NCBI RefSeq assembly: GCF_003367355.1
Contig: NZ_CP031413.1
Span: 620,001-684,000 of the forward strand
Length of the DNA: 64,000 nucleotides
Source: Lysobacter sp. TY2-98
GTDB lineage: Bacteria; Pseudomonadota; Gammaproteobacteria; Xanthomonadales; Xanthomonadaceae
Direction: 5' to 3'
Shown here: positions 9,647 to 19,271 of the stretch, one piece after another
Numbering within the stretch: position 1 is the first letter of the stretch
How the letters are laid out: each line of letters begins with the position of its first letter
Position numbers and translations under genes: made by a program
Notes under the pieces: generated by a model
The model's database searches: none
What the model saw: the letters and a program-made list of their open reading frames with translations, nothing else
What the model was told of the DNA's origin: nothing

Positions 9647-10224
9647 GGCATGGACTCCGGCGGGGGCTGGCGACGACGCCACGGCAACATGCGGTGCAGC
9701 GTGCCGTCGGCGAGGAAGACGTGGTGGTAGAGGGCAGCGCCGACGTGACCGACGACGAGTACGACGAGCACCCAAAAGCCGGTCTCGTGCAGTTCCTTCG
9801 CGATGCCGTTGAGCTGCTCGTTCTTAGCAGCGATCGCCGGCAGGTTGACGAGCTTGAACCACTGCAGCGGATAGCCGGCGGTGGAGTTGATCAGCCAGCC
9901 GGTGAGCGGCATCACGATCATCATGATGTAGAGAAATCCGTGCATGCCGTCGGCCGCGAGCTTCAGCCGCTTCGACATGCCGGGCACCGGGCCGGGCACC
10001 GCGTGCGTCCAGCGCCACAGCAATCGCAACAGCACGAGCGCGAGCAGCGTGAGCCCCAGCGACTTGTGCAGTGCATAGATGCGGATCTTGGCGACCGGGC
10101 TGGTCAGCTCGGTCATGTACAGCCCGATCGTGCCCAGCGCGATGATCAGCGCGGCGCAGACCCAGTGGAACAGCTGGCTGATCGGGCCCCAGCGTTCCGG
10201 CAGCAGCGATGGCGTTCGACTCAT
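9643..10224 (-). CDS. Cytochrome b561 family membrane protein
   Basis: 193-residue four-helix di-heme cytochrome b561 of the bacterial CybB type, an inner-membrane carrier that passes electrons between quinones and other partners. Heme-ligand His candidates are seen in ISQLFHWVCAAL, RIYALHKSLGL, GMHGFLYIMM and LVVGHVGAALYHHVF. ATG 10224 overlaps the stop of the upstream yceI as ATGA, and its own stop overlaps the next yceI as GTGA. Sitting between two lipocalin-like proteins, it may exchange electrons with a lipid-quinone they carry; that is inference. Confidence 0.88.
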   Translation of the reverse strand: MSRTPSLLPERWGPISQLFHWVCAALIIALGTIGLYMTELTSPVAKIRIYALHKSLGLTLLALVLLRLLWRWTHAVPGPVPGMSKRLKLAADGMHGFLYIMMIVMPLTGWLINSTAGYPLQWFKLVNLPAIAAKNEQLNGIAKELHETGFWVLVVLVVGHVGAALYHHVFLADGTLHRMLPWRRRQPPPESMP

Positions 10225-10838
10225 GGCGTGGGCGTCTCGGTGGGTTCGTTGGATGGCGCGGGCACGTCGGGCTTCGGTGCGCCGATGCCGCGACTGGCTT
10301 CGATCTCGATGCGCAGTTCGACGTCGCGACCGATCACCGACGGCCAGTCGTCGATGCCGTAGTCGAAGCGATCCAGTTTCGCCGTTGCCGAAAAGCCGGC
10401 GGTGCGACGGAACGGCGGCATCGGATGACGCTTGAGCGCATTGAGCGTGGCGTCCATGCACAGTGGCTTGGACACGCCGTGCAGCGTAAGCGTTCCGCAG
10501 ATCTCGGCATGGTTCGCATCACGCGGCGTGACGCGATCGGAGACGAAGTGCGCGTCGGCGAAGCGGTCGGTGGCGAGCAAGTTCTGCACCGCGCGATTCC
10601 AGCCGGCATCGCCGAAGTCGAGTTTCTGCATCGGCAGGGTGACGTCGACCTTCGCATTCGCCCAGCCGTCGTCGAAGTCGACACGACCGCTGGAGCCCGA
10701 CACGGCGCCGATCGCCTGCGAGAAGCCCGCGTGCGAGGCCGCCACCATCACCCGCGTGTGCACCGGATCGATCGCGAACTGCTCCGCCGACGCGAAGGCC
10801 GGGACGAGCAGCAGCGTGGGCAGCAGGCGACGGAGCAT
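10221..10838 (-). CDS. YceI-family periplasmic protein (second copy)
   Basis: 205 residues; signal peptide to about residue 18 (VPAFASAEQ), then the YceI barrel with FAIDPVHTRVMVAASHAGFS, LLATDRFADAHFVSD and LTLHGVSKPLCM. A Pro/Thr-rich tail of about 20 residues ends the protein and is absent from the copy downstream. The two copies are divergent paralogues. First gene of the yceI-b561-yceI operon, with a TAGAAT -10 element 24 bases upstream. Confidence 0.88.
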   Translation of the reverse strand: MLRRLLPTLLLVPAFASAEQFAIDPVHTRVMVAASHAGFSQAIGAVSGSSGRVDFDDGWANAKVDVTLPMQKLDFGDAGWNRAVQNLLATDRFADAHFVSDRVTPRDANHAEICGTLTLHGVSKPLCMDATLNALKRHPMPPFRRTAGFSATAKLDRFDYGIDDWPSVIGRDVELRIEIEASRGIGAPKPDVPAPSNEPTETPTP

Positions 10839-10862
10839 GGTGGACCTCGACGTGTGCGACGG

Positions 10863-10868
10863 ATTCTA
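10863..10868 (-). promoter_or_regulatory. -10 element of the yceI-b561-yceI operon
   Basis: TAGAAT on the minus strand, 24 bases before the ATG. The same hexamer precedes sdaA, purM and the M20 peptidase gene at 31-34 bases. No clear -35. Confidence 0.45.
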
Positions 10869-10981
10869 GGCACGGCTTCGTGAGCGGCCGTGGAAGCCCG
10901 CGCAACGGGATGTTCCACGCCGGTTGCCCGCTGCGGCGTGATCGTGGAGCCTTACGGCCGGAAACGCCGGGGGGATGCAGG

Positions 10982-13900
10982 ATGCACAGGGTGTGGAAGG
11001 CGGTGGCCGTGGGCCTGTTCGTCGCGAGCGCGACGTGGGCGGGCGTTGTGCGCGCGGGCCTGCCCGAGACGCCGCGACCGCGGCAATACACGGTGGCGGA
11101 CGGCCTGCCGTCGAACCGCATCAACGGCATCGCGCAGGATCGCTCCGGCTACCTGTGGATCGCGACCAGCGACGGCCTGGCCCGCTTCGACGGCGTCGGC
11201 TTCCGCATCTGGCGCGTGGAGCAGGGCCTGCACGACAACTTCGTGTGGACGGTGCACGTCGACGCGGGCGATCGCGTCTGGATCGGCACGCGCACGGCCG
11301 GGCTCGCTGTGCTCGACGCCGCGCGCGAGCACTTCACCTGGTATGACCGGGCGACGCCGAACGTGGGCGGTGTCGAGGTGTGGTCGATCGCGTCCACGCG
11401 CGATGGCAGCCTGTGGTTCGGCACGGCGGATGCGGGCCTGCATCGCCTGCGCGGTGGGCGTGTGGAGCGGTTCATGCCGGTGCCGGGTGATGTGCGGAGT
11501 CTGCCGGCGCCCGACATCCGCCGCCTGCTGGTGACGCATGACGGCACCTTGTGGATCGCGACGGCTGGCGGTGTCGCACATTGGTCCGGTCAGGACTTCA
11601 TCCGCGACGACGCGTCACGCCTGCCGTCGGCCTCGGTGAACGGCATTACGACTGACGCGAATGGCGCGCTGTGGATCGGCACGTCGCGTGGACTCGTCGA
11701 GCGCGACGCCCAAGGCCACGTACGTGCGCCGACGTGGACATCGAACGGTGGCCAGCTGCTGCAGATGCTGCTTCGCGATCGCGCGGGCACGCACTGGTTC
11801 GACATCCCGCAGGGCCTCGGCGTCGAAGGCGATGGCGTGGTCGCGTCCGTGCCCCTGTACAGCACGGCGTCGCAGGGGATCGTGCGGCCAGCATGGGTCG
11901 ACGCCCGCGAGGATCACGAAGGCGGCCTGTGGTTCGCCAGCAGCACGAATGGCCTGTGGTACCTGCCGCCGCGCTGGCGCCAGTTCTCGGTGCTCGCGCG
12001 TCGTCTCGACGACCCGGCCTCGCTTGCGAATGCGCAGGTGCGCGGCATCGCGTCCGCGCGGGACGGTTCGATGTGGCTGGTCGGCAGTGGTGGCGTGCTC
12101 GACCGTTTCGACAGCGAAACCGGCGCGGTCCGTCACGCCTTCGACGACGTTGCGCAAGGCGTCATCCTCGACGGCGTGCTCGAGGATCGCGACGGCGCGG
12201 TCTGGGTGACGTATTTCGACGGCATCGCGCGCATCGACGTCGCGACGCACCGCATCCAGCGCTGGGCCGCGGGTATGCACGACGGTGCGCTTTCGGGCGA
12301 ATCGCCGTCGCTCGTGCAGGACAGGCACGGCCTGGTCTGGACGGGCGGCGAGGGCGGCGTGCAGGCGCGTATGCCCGATGGCCGCGTCCGAGTGACGCTC
12401 CTGCCCGGCGACGGTCACGGACTGCCGCGCGGCGCGACCGTCAGCGGCCTTGCGTTGGCGCCGGCTGGCGCGGTCTGGGCAGCGACGTCGGCCGGCCTCT
12501 ACGCGATCGACATGGCGACGTCGCGTGCGGTGCCGATCGCCGGTGTCGATACGGGCGCCGTGCAGGGCATTGCCTTCGACGCGGCGGGCCAGGTCTGGCT
12601 TGCGCGCTTCGGCGTGGTCGAGCGTTATCGGATCAGCGGCGCGCGATTGCAGCGCGTCGACCAGTTCGGCATCGAATCGGGATTTCCGCGCGTCGCATCG
12701 AGCGGCCTGCTGGTCGATCGTGCCGGGCATGCATGGGTGACGACGGTGCGCGGACTCGTGCGTGTCGACCCGGTCGCGCGCAGCAGCCGCATCTACGGGG
12801 TGCATGACGGACTGCCGAGTCAGGAATTTGCGCGTCCACCCGTCGCGCGCGACAGCGACGGCCGCGTTCTGATCGGATCGCCGGAAGGGCTGGTGGTCTT
12901 CGATCCGGCCGTCGTCCGACCGGAAGCACGTGCGCCGCGCCTGCAGCTGGAGGCAGTGGACGTGAACCACGGCGGTGCGCGCGTCGCGCTGGATCCCTCG
13001 AAGCGCATCGTCGTGGCGCACGACGACCGCGACCTCCGCGTGCGTGCGCGCCTGATGGCCTTCAACAACACCGGTGCGAACGAATACCGCTTCCGGTTGT
13101 TCGGCTTCGACCGGGGTTGGGTGGACGCCGGCGCGAACGGCGAGCGCGTTTTCTCGCAACTCCCGCCCGGCGACTACCGCCTGCGCATCTTCGCGCGCAC
13201 GGCCGATCAGATCTGGTCGGCGCCGCGCGACATCATGTTCGTCGTGCGGCCGCCGTGGTGGCAGACCTGGTGGGCACGTGCGGCGTTCGCCATGCTCGCG
13301 CTCCTGACCATCGTGGCGGCGGCGATCGCCTATCGCGGTCGCCTGCGTCGCCGCCATGCACTGGAACGCGTCGAACACGAGCGCTTGCTCGCCGAAGAAT
13401 CGTCGACCGCCAAGACGCGTTTCCTCGCCACGTTCGGCCATGAGGTGCGCACGCCGATGACGGGCGTGCTCGGCATGACCGAACTTCTTCTCGACACGCC
13501 GCTGGACGCGCAGCAGCGCGGCTACGTCGGCGCCATCCGCGGTGCGGGCGAGCATCTGCTGCGGCTGCTCAACGATGCGCTCGATCTTGCGCGCATCGAG
13601 TCCGGTCGTCTCGAACTTGCCACCGCGGCGTTCGACCTGCACCGCCTGTTGCACGAAGTGGCGTCGCTGACCGGCCCGCTCGTGCGTCGCCGCGGCCGCA
13701 CCTTCACGCTCGATATCGCGCCGGGCGTCCCGCGCGGTGTCGAAGGTGATTGCAGCCGCATTCGCCAGATCCTGCTCAACCTGCTCGGCAACGCGGAAAA
13801 GTTCACCGAGCGCGGCGGCGTGACATTGCGCGCGGAGCGCATCGACGGCGGCGTGCGCTTCAGCGTGATCGACACCGGTCCGGGGCTGTCGCCGGAGCAG

Positions 13901-14509
13901 CGCGCGAAGCTGTTCCGGCGTTTCGAACAGGCCGACGGCCCACGCACAGCAGCGCGTTACGGCGGAAGCGGCCTCGGGCTGGCGATCAGCACCGAACTGG
14001 CGGAGGCCATGGGTGGCCGCATCGGCCTCGAAAGCATCTTGGGCGAGGGATCGACCTTCCACGTCGACCTTCCGCTGCCTGTCGCCACGCTTGCGGACGC
14101 GCAACTCGACGACGCGGCGACCACCGTGCCGCAACGCGCGCTGTCCATCCTTCTGGTCGAGGATGACCCCACCGTCGCCGAAGTGATGTGCGGTCTGTTG
14201 CGCGCGCAGGGCCATCGTGTGCTGCACGTGCCGCATGGGCTCGCCGCGCTCACGGAGGCGCGCGTCGCGGAGTTCGACATCGGCCTGCTCGACCTCGACC
14301 TGCCGGGGCTGGACGGCTTCGCGCTCGCACGCCAGCTGCGCGCGCACGGCTTCACGTCACCGCTGGTGGCGGTGACTGCGCGTGCAGATGCGGAATCCGA
14401 ACCGCGTGCCCGCGACGCGGGCTTCGACGGGTTCATGCGCAAGCCGGTGACCGGCGCGCAGCTGGGCGCAATGCTGGCGCGCATGTGCGCCGTCGGCGAA
14501 CCGGGCTGA
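10982..14509 (+). CDS. Hybrid sensor histidine kinase with periplasmic propeller and receiver domain
   Basis: 1175 residues. Signal peptide 1-26; two-component propeller repeats (LWIATSDGLARFDG, VWIGTRTAGLAVLD and others) over most of the N-terminal 670 residues; Y_Y_Y domain about 700-750; TM helix about 760-785 after PPWWQTWWARAAF; HisKA with phospho-acceptor His820 in FGHEVRTPMTG; HATPase_c with GNAEKF and GLGLAIS; and a receiver domain with phospho-acceptor Asp1104 in LLDLDLPGLDG and the K of RKPV. There is no Hpt or DNA-binding output, so it needs an outside partner, which is not in the window. ATG 10982 begins the signal peptide. Same sensory plan as the diguanylate cyclase at 4037-7102. 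Confidence 0.92.
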   Translation: MHRVWKAVAVGLFVASATWAGVVRAGLPETPRPRQYTVADGLPSNRINGIAQDRSGYLWIATSDGLARFDGVGFRIWRVEQGLHDNFVWTVHVDAGDRVWIGTRTAGLAVLDAAREHFTWYDRATPNVGGVEVWSIASTRDGSLWFGTADAGLHRLRGGRVERFMPVPGDVRSLPAPDIRRLLVTHDGTLWIATAGGVAHWSGQDFIRDDASRLPSASVNGITTDANGALWIGTSRGLVERDAQGHVRAPTWTSNGGQLLQMLLRDRAGTHWFDIPQGLGVEGDGVVASVPLYSTASQGIVRPAWVDAREDHEGGLWFASSTNGLWYLPPRWRQFSVLARRLDDPASLANAQVRGIASARDGSMWLVGSGGVLDRFDSETGAVRHAFDDVAQGVILDGVLEDRDGAVWVTYFDGIARIDVATHRIQRWAAGMHDGALSGESPSLVQDRHGLVWTGGEGGVQARMPDGRVRVTLLPGDGHGLPRGATVSGLALAPAGAVWAATSAGLYAIDMATSRAVPIAGVDTGAVQGIAFDAAGQVWLARFGVVERYRISGARLQRVDQFGIESGFPRVASSGLLVDRAGHAWVTTVRGLVRVDPVARSSRIYGVHDGLPSQEFARPPVARDSDGRVLIGSPEGLVVFDPAVVRPEARAPRLQLEAVDVNHGGARVALDPSKRIVVAHDDRDLRVRARLMAFNNTGANEYRFRLFGFDRGWVDAGANGERVFSQLPPGDYRLRIFARTADQIWSAPRDIMFVVRPPWWQTWWARAAFAMLALLTIVAAAIAYRGRLRRRHALERVEHERLLAEESSTAKTRFLATFGHEVRTPMTGVLGMTELLLDTPLDAQQRGYVGAIRGAGEHLLRLLNDALDLARIESGRLELATAAFDLHRLLHEVASLTGPLVRRRGRTFTLDIAPGVPRGVEGDCSRIRQILLNLLGNAEKFTERGGVTLRAERIDGGVRFSVIDTGPGLSPEQRAKLFRRFEQADGPRTAARYGGSGLGLAISTELAEAMGGRIGLESILGEGSTFHVDLPLPVATLADAQLDDAATTVPQRALSILLVEDDPTVAEVMCGLLRAQGHRVLHVPHGLAALTEARVAEFDIGLLDLDLPGLDGFALARQLRAHGFTSPLVAVTARADAESEPRARDAGFDGFMRKPVTGAQLGAMLARMCAVGEPG

Positions 14510-14524
14510 CGCGGAGACCGCGTC
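14508..14524. terminator. Stem-loop between convergent histidine kinase and hemE
   Basis: GACGCGG, loop AGA, CCGCGTC: a perfect 7-bp stem that starts in the kinase stop codon. It lacks a T-run, so termination is uncertain. Only 27 bases separate the two convergent genes. Confidence 0.35.
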
Positions 14525-14536
14525 GCCCCGCGAGGC

Positions 14537-15613
14537 TCAGCGTGCGCTGAGCGTGTGCACCGCATCGACGAGCACGGCGACATGCTCGGGATTCATGTCC
14601 GGCGACATGCCGTGGCCGAGATTGAAGACGTGGCCCTCACGCGAACCGCCGTTGCCGTCGCGATAGGTATCGAGTGCACGGCCGACTTCCGTGCGAATCG
14701 CCTCCGGCGAGGCGTACAGGGTCACCGGATCGAGGTTGCCCTGCAGCGCGACACGTCCACCGGTGCGGCGTGCGGCGTCGCCGAGGTCGATCGTCCAGTC
14801 CACGCCAACGCCTTCGGCGCCCGTCGCCGCGAGATCTTCGACGTAGGCACCGTTGCCCTTGCCGAACAGGATCAGCGGCGCGGCGTCGGCGCCTTCGCCA
14901 CGCGGCAGCTCGGCGGCGATGCGTTCGAGGTAGCGCAGCGAGAACTCGCGGTACATGGCCGGCGACAGCACGCCGCCCCAGGTGTCGAACACCTGCATCG
15001 CCTGTGCGCCGGCGATGCGCTGTGCATCGAGATAGGCGATGACGGCGTCGGTGGTGACGTCGAGCAGGCGATGCATAGCCTTCGGATCGTTCAGCGCGAG
15101 CGACTTCACGCGCGCGAAGTCCTTGCTCCCGCCGCCCTCGACCATGTAGCAGGCGAGCGTCCACGGGCTGCCGGAAAAACCGATCAGCGGAACGCGGCCG
15201 TCGAGTTCGCGACGGATCAGGGACACCGCATCGGTGACGTAGCGCAGCTCGCTGCCGACGTCGGGCACGGCGAGCTTGTCGATCTCCGCCGCGGTGCGGA
15301 CCGGACGCTCGAACTTGGGACCTTCACCTTCGACGAAATACAGGCCGAGGCCCATCGCGTCGGGCACGGTGAGGATGTCGGAGAACAGGATGGCGGCGTC
15401 GAGCGGGAAGCGCTCGAGCGGCTGGATCGTCACCTCGCAGGCGATCTCCGGATTCTTCGCCATGCCGAGGAAGCTGCCGGCGCGCGCGCGCGTCGCACGG
15501 TACTCCGGCAGGTAGCGGCCGGCCTGGCGCATCAGCCACACGGGCGTGCGATCGACGGGTTCGCGGCGAAGCGCGCGCAGGAAGCGATCGTTCTGGAGCG
15601 GGGCGTAGGACAT
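14537..15613 (-). CDS. hemE: Uroporphyrinogen decarboxylase
   Basis: 358 residues, the usual length. It decarboxylates uroporphyrinogen III to coproporphyrinogen III in heme synthesis in the cytosol. Both family signatures are present: [16 protein letters not shown] near 25-40 and [17 protein letters not shown] near 144-160. Uroporphyrinogen III is also the substrate of the SUMT part of CysG, encoded 36 kb away, so HemE sits at the branch between heme and siroheme. The 188 bases downstream (15614-15801) hold no gene that I can see. Confidence 0.96.
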   Translation of the reverse strand: MSYAPLQNDRFLRALRREPVDRTPVWLMRQAGRYLPEYRATRARAGSFLGMAKNPEIACEVTIQPLERFPLDAAILFSDILTVPDAMGLGLYFVEGEGPKFERPVRTAAEIDKLAVPDVGSELRYVTDAVSLIRRELDGRVPLIGFSGSPWTLACYMVEGGGSKDFARVKSLALNDPKAMHRLLDVTTDAVIAYLDAQRIAGAQAMQVFDTWGGVLSPAMYREFSLRYLERIAAELPRGEGADAAPLILFGKGNGAYVEDLAATGAEGVGVDWTIDLGDAARRTGGRVALQGNLDPVTLYASPEAIRTEVGRALDTYRDGNGGSREGHVFNLGHGMSPDMNPEHVAVLVDAVHTLSAR

Positions 15614-15801
15614 GGGACGTCGCTTCGATGAGTGGATTAGCGGGCGGGCGTGGTGCTTGGACCGGTGACGCGACTCGACGATGTTGTCTTGTGATGCGGC
15701 TCGCTGCCGCGCCTGGCGAAGACGTTCCGCTTCGGATCGCCTGGCCCGCGCATACGTGCCTGGTCGCGCCGCTCCGCATGGACTGCCTTATGGGCAGGCC
15801 A

Positions 15802-16053
15802 TCAGCGCGGAGCGGCGCCCTCCGCGAACATCACCTGGAAGCCGCGCTTGAGCTGCGCGTCGCGCGCGCTTTCGAGCGCCGCGACGGCGGAAGGCTGGTC
15901 GAGGAACTGCTCGCGACGCACCGTGCTTTTCCCGCCGATCTGGCCGGTTTCGCGCACAAGCGTCCACCCGCCGAGCAGGTCGGGCTGGAGCATGAGCTGG
16001 ACGAAGCGCGGCGCCTCGCGGCCTTCCGGGCGTTGTTGCAGGAGCAATCGCAT
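15802..16053 (-). CDS. Stand-alone WGR-domain protein
   Basis: 83 residues made almost wholly of a WGR domain: FVQLMLQPDLLGGWTLVRETGQIGGKSTV contains the GGW-R-GRIG-like core (here GGWTLVRETGQIGGK), followed by a helical tail. WGR domains occur in bacterial MolR-like and eukaryotic PARP proteins and are thought to bind nucleic acid. ATG 16053 is preferred over longer options because the domain begins at once and a TACAAT -10 lies seven bases before it. It follows aroKB on the same strand after a 136-base gap. Confidence 0.75.
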   Translation of the reverse strand: MRLLLQQRPEGREAPRFVQLMLQPDLLGGWTLVRETGQIGGKSTVRREQFLDQPSAVAALESARDAQLKRGFQVMFAEGAAPR

Positions 16054-16060
16054 CCGCGGA

Positions 16061-16066
16061 ATTGTA
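16061..16066 (-). promoter_or_regulatory. -10 hexamer of the WGR gene (leaderless candidate)
   Basis: TACAAT (5 of 6 to consensus) with seven bases to the ATG. The space is too short for a Shine-Dalgarno if transcription starts at the normal distance. No good -35 at 17 bp. Confidence 0.45.
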
Positions 16067-16189
16067 GCCGCGCCACGTCGATATTCGGCTGCAACCCCGG
16101 CCGGACGCGCCGCCGCGCGCTGCAGGAGCCGCTCGCCGGCCCTTCCCACGCGTGGGCTTCACCGCGCCGAGGTCGGCGAACCCGCTTGC

Positions 16190-17818
16190 TCAGCCCGCGG
16201 CGAGAACCTCGAGCACTCGCGATTCCGGCACATCGCGCACGATGCGGCCTTGGCCGGCGCCGTCCCACAGGATGAAGCGCAGGCCGGCGGCGTCCGCCTT
16301 CTTGTCCAGGCGCATGCGCTTCAGCAGCGCGGCCGGCTCGAGCCCCGCGGGAATGCGGATGGGCAGGTCGAGCGCGGTCAGCAGGCGCTCGAGCCGGTCT
16401 GCATCGGCGCCCGGCGCGCGGCCCAGCGCCGTCGACAGCCGCGCCGCCAGTACCATGCCGACCGCCACCGCCTCGCCGTGCACCAGCCCGCCGCTCGCAC
16501 CGGTGTAGCCCTGTTCGGTCTCGATGGCGTGGCCGAAGGTGTGGCCGAAATTGAGCAGCGCCCGATCACCGCGCTCGAACGGATCGCGCGCGACGACGTC
16601 GGCCTTGTAGCGGCACGAGCGTTCCACCGCCTCGGCGATCACGTCGGGCTCGCCCGCCAGCAGCGCATCGACATGCGACTCGATCCAGTCGAGGAAATCG
16701 GCGTCGAAGATCGCGCCGTACTTCACGACCTCGGCGAGCCCCGCGCGAAGTTCGCGCGGCGGCAGCGTGGCGAGCGTCGACGTGTCGGCGATCACCGCCG
16801 TCGGCGGATGGAACGCGCCAACGAGGTTCTTGCCCGCCGGCAGGTCGACCGCCGTCTTGCCGCCGACCGACGAATCCACCATCGCAAGCAGCGTGCTCGG
16901 CACCTGCACGACATCGACGCCGCGCATCCAGCAGGCGGCTGCGAAGCCGGCGAGATCGCCGATCACGCCGCCGCCGAGCGCGACGACGGTGGCGTCCCTC
17001 GTCGCGCCAAGATCTGCGAGCGCGTCGATCGCGTCGCGCCAGTGATCGAGCGTTTTTTCTTCCTCGCCCGGCGGCAACACCAGCGTCGCGATACGCGCGT
17101 CGGGCTTGCAGCGCCGCAGCGTGGCGTCGAGGACGGGCAGGTGGAGTGCGGCGACGTTCGCATCGGTGACGATCAACACGTGGCGACCGCGCAGGGCGGC
17201 CGCCAGCGCGTCGCCATCTGCGATCAGGCCGGCGCCGATGCGAATGGGATACGTGCCGCGCGGGCTTTCGACGTCGAGGTGTCGGGTCGCCGTGGGCCTA
17301 TCGTCCGCGAGCGCCAGTGCATGCAGGGCGTCGGCGACGTCGTGCGCATCGCGCCCGGTCGTGTCGAGGCGAACGTGCGCGACCTCCGCGTACAGCGGCG
17401 TGCGCTGCGCCGCCATCGACTCCAGCACCTCGGTGCGATCCGGCCGCGCGAGCAAGGGACGGTCCGTTGCATCGCGCAGGCGATCAAGCTGCGTGGTGAT
17501 GGCCGCATGCAGATGCGCAACGACGGCGGATTCGCGCATGCGGCGACGGTTGTCCGCATCGAGCACGATGCCGCCGCCGGTGGCGATGACGACGCCGTCC
17601 TCGGCGAGTGCCGACGCGAGCGCTTTCGATTCCAACGCACGAAACGCCGCCTCGCCGTCCTGCGCGAAGATCTCCGCAACACGCCGCCCCGACTGCGCTT
17701 CGATGTGTGCATCGAGGTCCACGAACCGCAGCTCGCGGCGCGCCGCGAACAGCGCGCCGACGGTCGATTTGCCTGCGCCGGTCGGCCCGACCAGCACCCA
17801 GTTGCGCGAACGGTTCAT
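16190..17818 (-). CDS. aroKB: Fused shikimate kinase / 3-dehydroquinate synthase
   Basis: One 542-residue frame joins two shikimate-pathway enzymes. Residues 1-170 are shikimate kinase (AroK): Walker [14 protein letters not shown] pair in FVDLDAHIE, the FRALE block, GGGIV and RPLL. From about residue 178 ([15 protein letters not shown]) it is 3-dehydroquinate synthase (AroB): [37 protein letters not shown] and GHTFGHAIE with metal-binding His. AroB makes 3-dehydroquinate and AroK later phosphorylates shikimate, so the fused steps are not consecutive. No stop, restart or ribosome site interrupts the joint. ATG 17818 overlaps the upstream kinase gene as ATGA. The genes are more often separate neighbours. 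Confidence 0.9.
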   Translation of the reverse strand: MNRSRNWVLVGPTGAGKSTVGALFAARRELRFVDLDAHIEAQSGRRVAEIFAQDGEAAFRALESKALASALAEDGVVIATGGGIVLDADNRRRMRESAVVAHLHAAITTQLDRLRDATDRPLLARPDRTEVLESMAAQRTPLYAEVAHVRLDTTGRDAHDVADALHALALADDRPTATRHLDVESPRGTYPIRIGAGLIADGDALAAALRGRHVLIVTDANVAALHLPVLDATLRRCKPDARIATLVLPPGEEEKTLDHWRDAIDALADLGATRDATVVALGGGVIGDLAGFAAACWMRGVDVVQVPSTLLAMVDSSVGGKTAVDLPAGKNLVGAFHPPTAVIADTSTLATLPPRELRAGLAEVVKYGAIFDADFLDWIESHVDALLAGEPDVIAEAVERSCRYKADVVARDPFERGDRALLNFGHTFGHAIETEQGYTGASGGLVHGEAVAVGMVLAARLSTALGRAPGADADRLERLLTALDLPIRIPAGLEPAALLKRMRLDKKADAAGLRFILWDGAGQGRIVRDVPESRVLEVLAAG

Positions 17819-18651
17819 CCGCCGATTGTAGGGGCCAGACGCGCCATGTCGTCCGGATGAGGCGTGCGCATGCCATCGAGATGAACCACGTGTCGCGCGA
17901 TCGCGGGCAGGGTGGCCATCCCGCGACGGGTCACGCGTTCGAACAGCTGCACGAAGCGATCGATGTCCGCGCGGCTCATGCCGGGCGCTGTCGGCCGCGA
18001 TGCGCGGGCGGCCTGCTCCTGCTCCCAGCGCCATGCAGGCACCACCTCGAAGCTCGGCGGCTCGAGGTAGAGGAGGTGCGGCAGCCGCGACCACAGCGCC
18101 GGGTAATCGCGCGCCAACGCGTCGTTGCAATAGCGTCGCCAGGTGCCGTCGATGTCCTCGTCACGCTCCACCGTGTTCATCGGTGTGACAAGTGCATCGG
18201 GCGATTCGGCCGGGATATCGAGGCACCAGCCTTCGACGATGGTGAGGTCGCAGCGGTCGACGCGCGGCCAGTCGCGTTCGGGCAGGCGGCGATCGGTGAG
18301 CTTGTCGAAGCGTGGCAGGCGTGCGCGGCGGCCATCGCGCAGTGCGTCGAGTACGTCGCTCATCAGCGCGATGTCGTGTGTGCCGGGCGGCCCGCGGGTG
18401 GCGAGCAGCGGGTGTACGTCGCGGGCGAGGGCGAGGCGTTGCGGGCGATCGAGATAGACGTCATCGAGCGAAAGCGTGATCGCGCGAACGCCGCGTTCCC
18501 GCGCCAGCCCGACCATGCGCGCGGCCAGCGTCGACTTGCCGCAGCCCTGTGCGCCGCCGATCGCGAAGATGCGGCCGGCGACGATGGCGACGTCGAGTAC
18601 CCGCACGACGAACGCGGGATCGGGGCCGTGCACGTGCAGCGCCTCGGGCAT
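17815..18651 (-). CDS. P-loop kinase of the D-glycerate 3-kinase type
   Basis: 278 residues with Walker [16 protein letters not shown] near 34-48, [14 protein letters not shown] and a lid region; near the C-terminus [14 protein letters not shown]. The combination matches the plant-type glycerate 3-kinase / uridine-kinase-like family, which phosphorylates small molecules such as D-glycerate. The true substrate is not proven by sequence. ATG 18651 leaves just 17 bases to the divergent pdxH start, and the stop overlaps the aroKB start as ATGA, so the two are translated together. Confidence 0.72.
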   Translation of the reverse strand: MPEALHVHGPDPAFVVRVLDVAIVAGRIFAIGGAQGCGKSTLAARMVGLARERGVRAITLSLDDVYLDRPQRLALARDVHPLLATRGPPGTHDIALMSDVLDALRDGRRARLPRFDKLTDRRLPERDWPRVDRCDLTIVEGWCLDIPAESPDALVTPMNTVERDEDIDGTWRRYCNDALARDYPALWSRLPHLLYLEPPSFEVVPAWRWEQEQAARASRPTAPGMSRADIDRFVQLFERVTRRGMATLPAIARHVVHLDGMRTPHPDDMARLAPTIGG

Positions 18652-18656
18652 CGCCG

Positions 18657-18663
18657 CACAATA
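18657..18663. promoter_or_regulatory. Overlapping -10-like hexamers in a 17-bp divergent gap
   Basis: The gap 18652-18668 separates the ATGs of the glycerate-kinase-like gene and pdxH. CACAAT (18657-18662) lies six bases before the pdxH ATG, and TATTGT (minus strand, 18663-18658) lies six bases before the kinase ATG. Both mRNAs would then be leaderless, and any -35 must lie inside the opposite coding sequence. Confidence 0.45.
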
Positions 18664-18668
18664 GCGCG

Positions 18669-19271
18669 ATGGACACGCCCGCCCTGCTCGCCGAAGCCCT
18701 CGCCACCTTCGACCGTCTGTTCGCACAGGCCGGCGAAGCGGGCGAGCCCGATCCGACCGCGATGGCGCTCGCGACCGCCACGCTGGATGCGCGGCCGTCA
18801 GCGCGGATGGTGCTGCTGAAGGCGCACGACGCGCGCGGCTTCGTGTTCTACACGCATATGGACGGCCGCAAGGGCCGCGAGCTGCAGGCGAACCCGCAGG
18901 CGGCGCTGCTGTTCCACTGGCCGCGTGTGCGCAACGGCGTGCAGGTGCGCATCGAAGGCGACGTGCAGGCGGTCAGCGATGCGGAAGCGGATGTGTATTT
19001 CGCCTCGCGACCGCGCGGGAGCCAGCTCGGCGCGTGGGCATCGCTGCAGTCGGAAACGCTGGAGTCGGTCGCCGCGTTCGAATCGCGCCTGCAGCAGGCC
19101 GAGCGCGAGTTCGCCGATCGCGACGTGCCGCGTCCGCCGCGCTGGACCGGCTTCCGCGTGAAGCCGCGGCGCATCGAGTTCTGGTATGGCGCCGAGTACC
19201 GCCTGCACGAGCGCTGGTTCTACGAGCGCGACGCCGCGGGAGACTGGAGCAAGCGGATGCTCTATCCGTGA
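18669..19271 (+). CDS. pdxH: Pyridoxine/pyridoxamine 5'-phosphate oxidase
   Basis: 200-residue FMN enzyme that oxidises pyridoxamine- or pyridoxine-5'-phosphate to PLP, the cofactor of MetB and CysK in this window. Family blocks: [52 protein letters not shown]-like segment at 120-130 and the C-terminal RLHERWFY with RMLYP. It is a little shorter than E. coli PdxH at the N-terminus, which is variable. The stop overlaps the next gene as GTGA. Confidence 0.95.
   Translation: MDTPALLAEALATFDRLFAQAGEAGEPDPTAMALATATLDARPSARMVLLKAHDARGFVFYTHMDGRKGRELQANPQAALLFHWPRVRNGVQVRIEGDVQAVSDAEADVYFASRPRGSQLGAWASLQSETLESVAAFESRLQQAEREFADRDVPRPPRWTGFRVKPRRIEFWYGAEYRLHERWFYERDAAGDWSKRMLYP

Noticed and set aside
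16190-17818. aroK-aroB fusion as an assembly frameshift
   Set aside because: Both domains are complete in one frame, with no lost stop, restart codon or ribosome site at the junction; still worth a read check.
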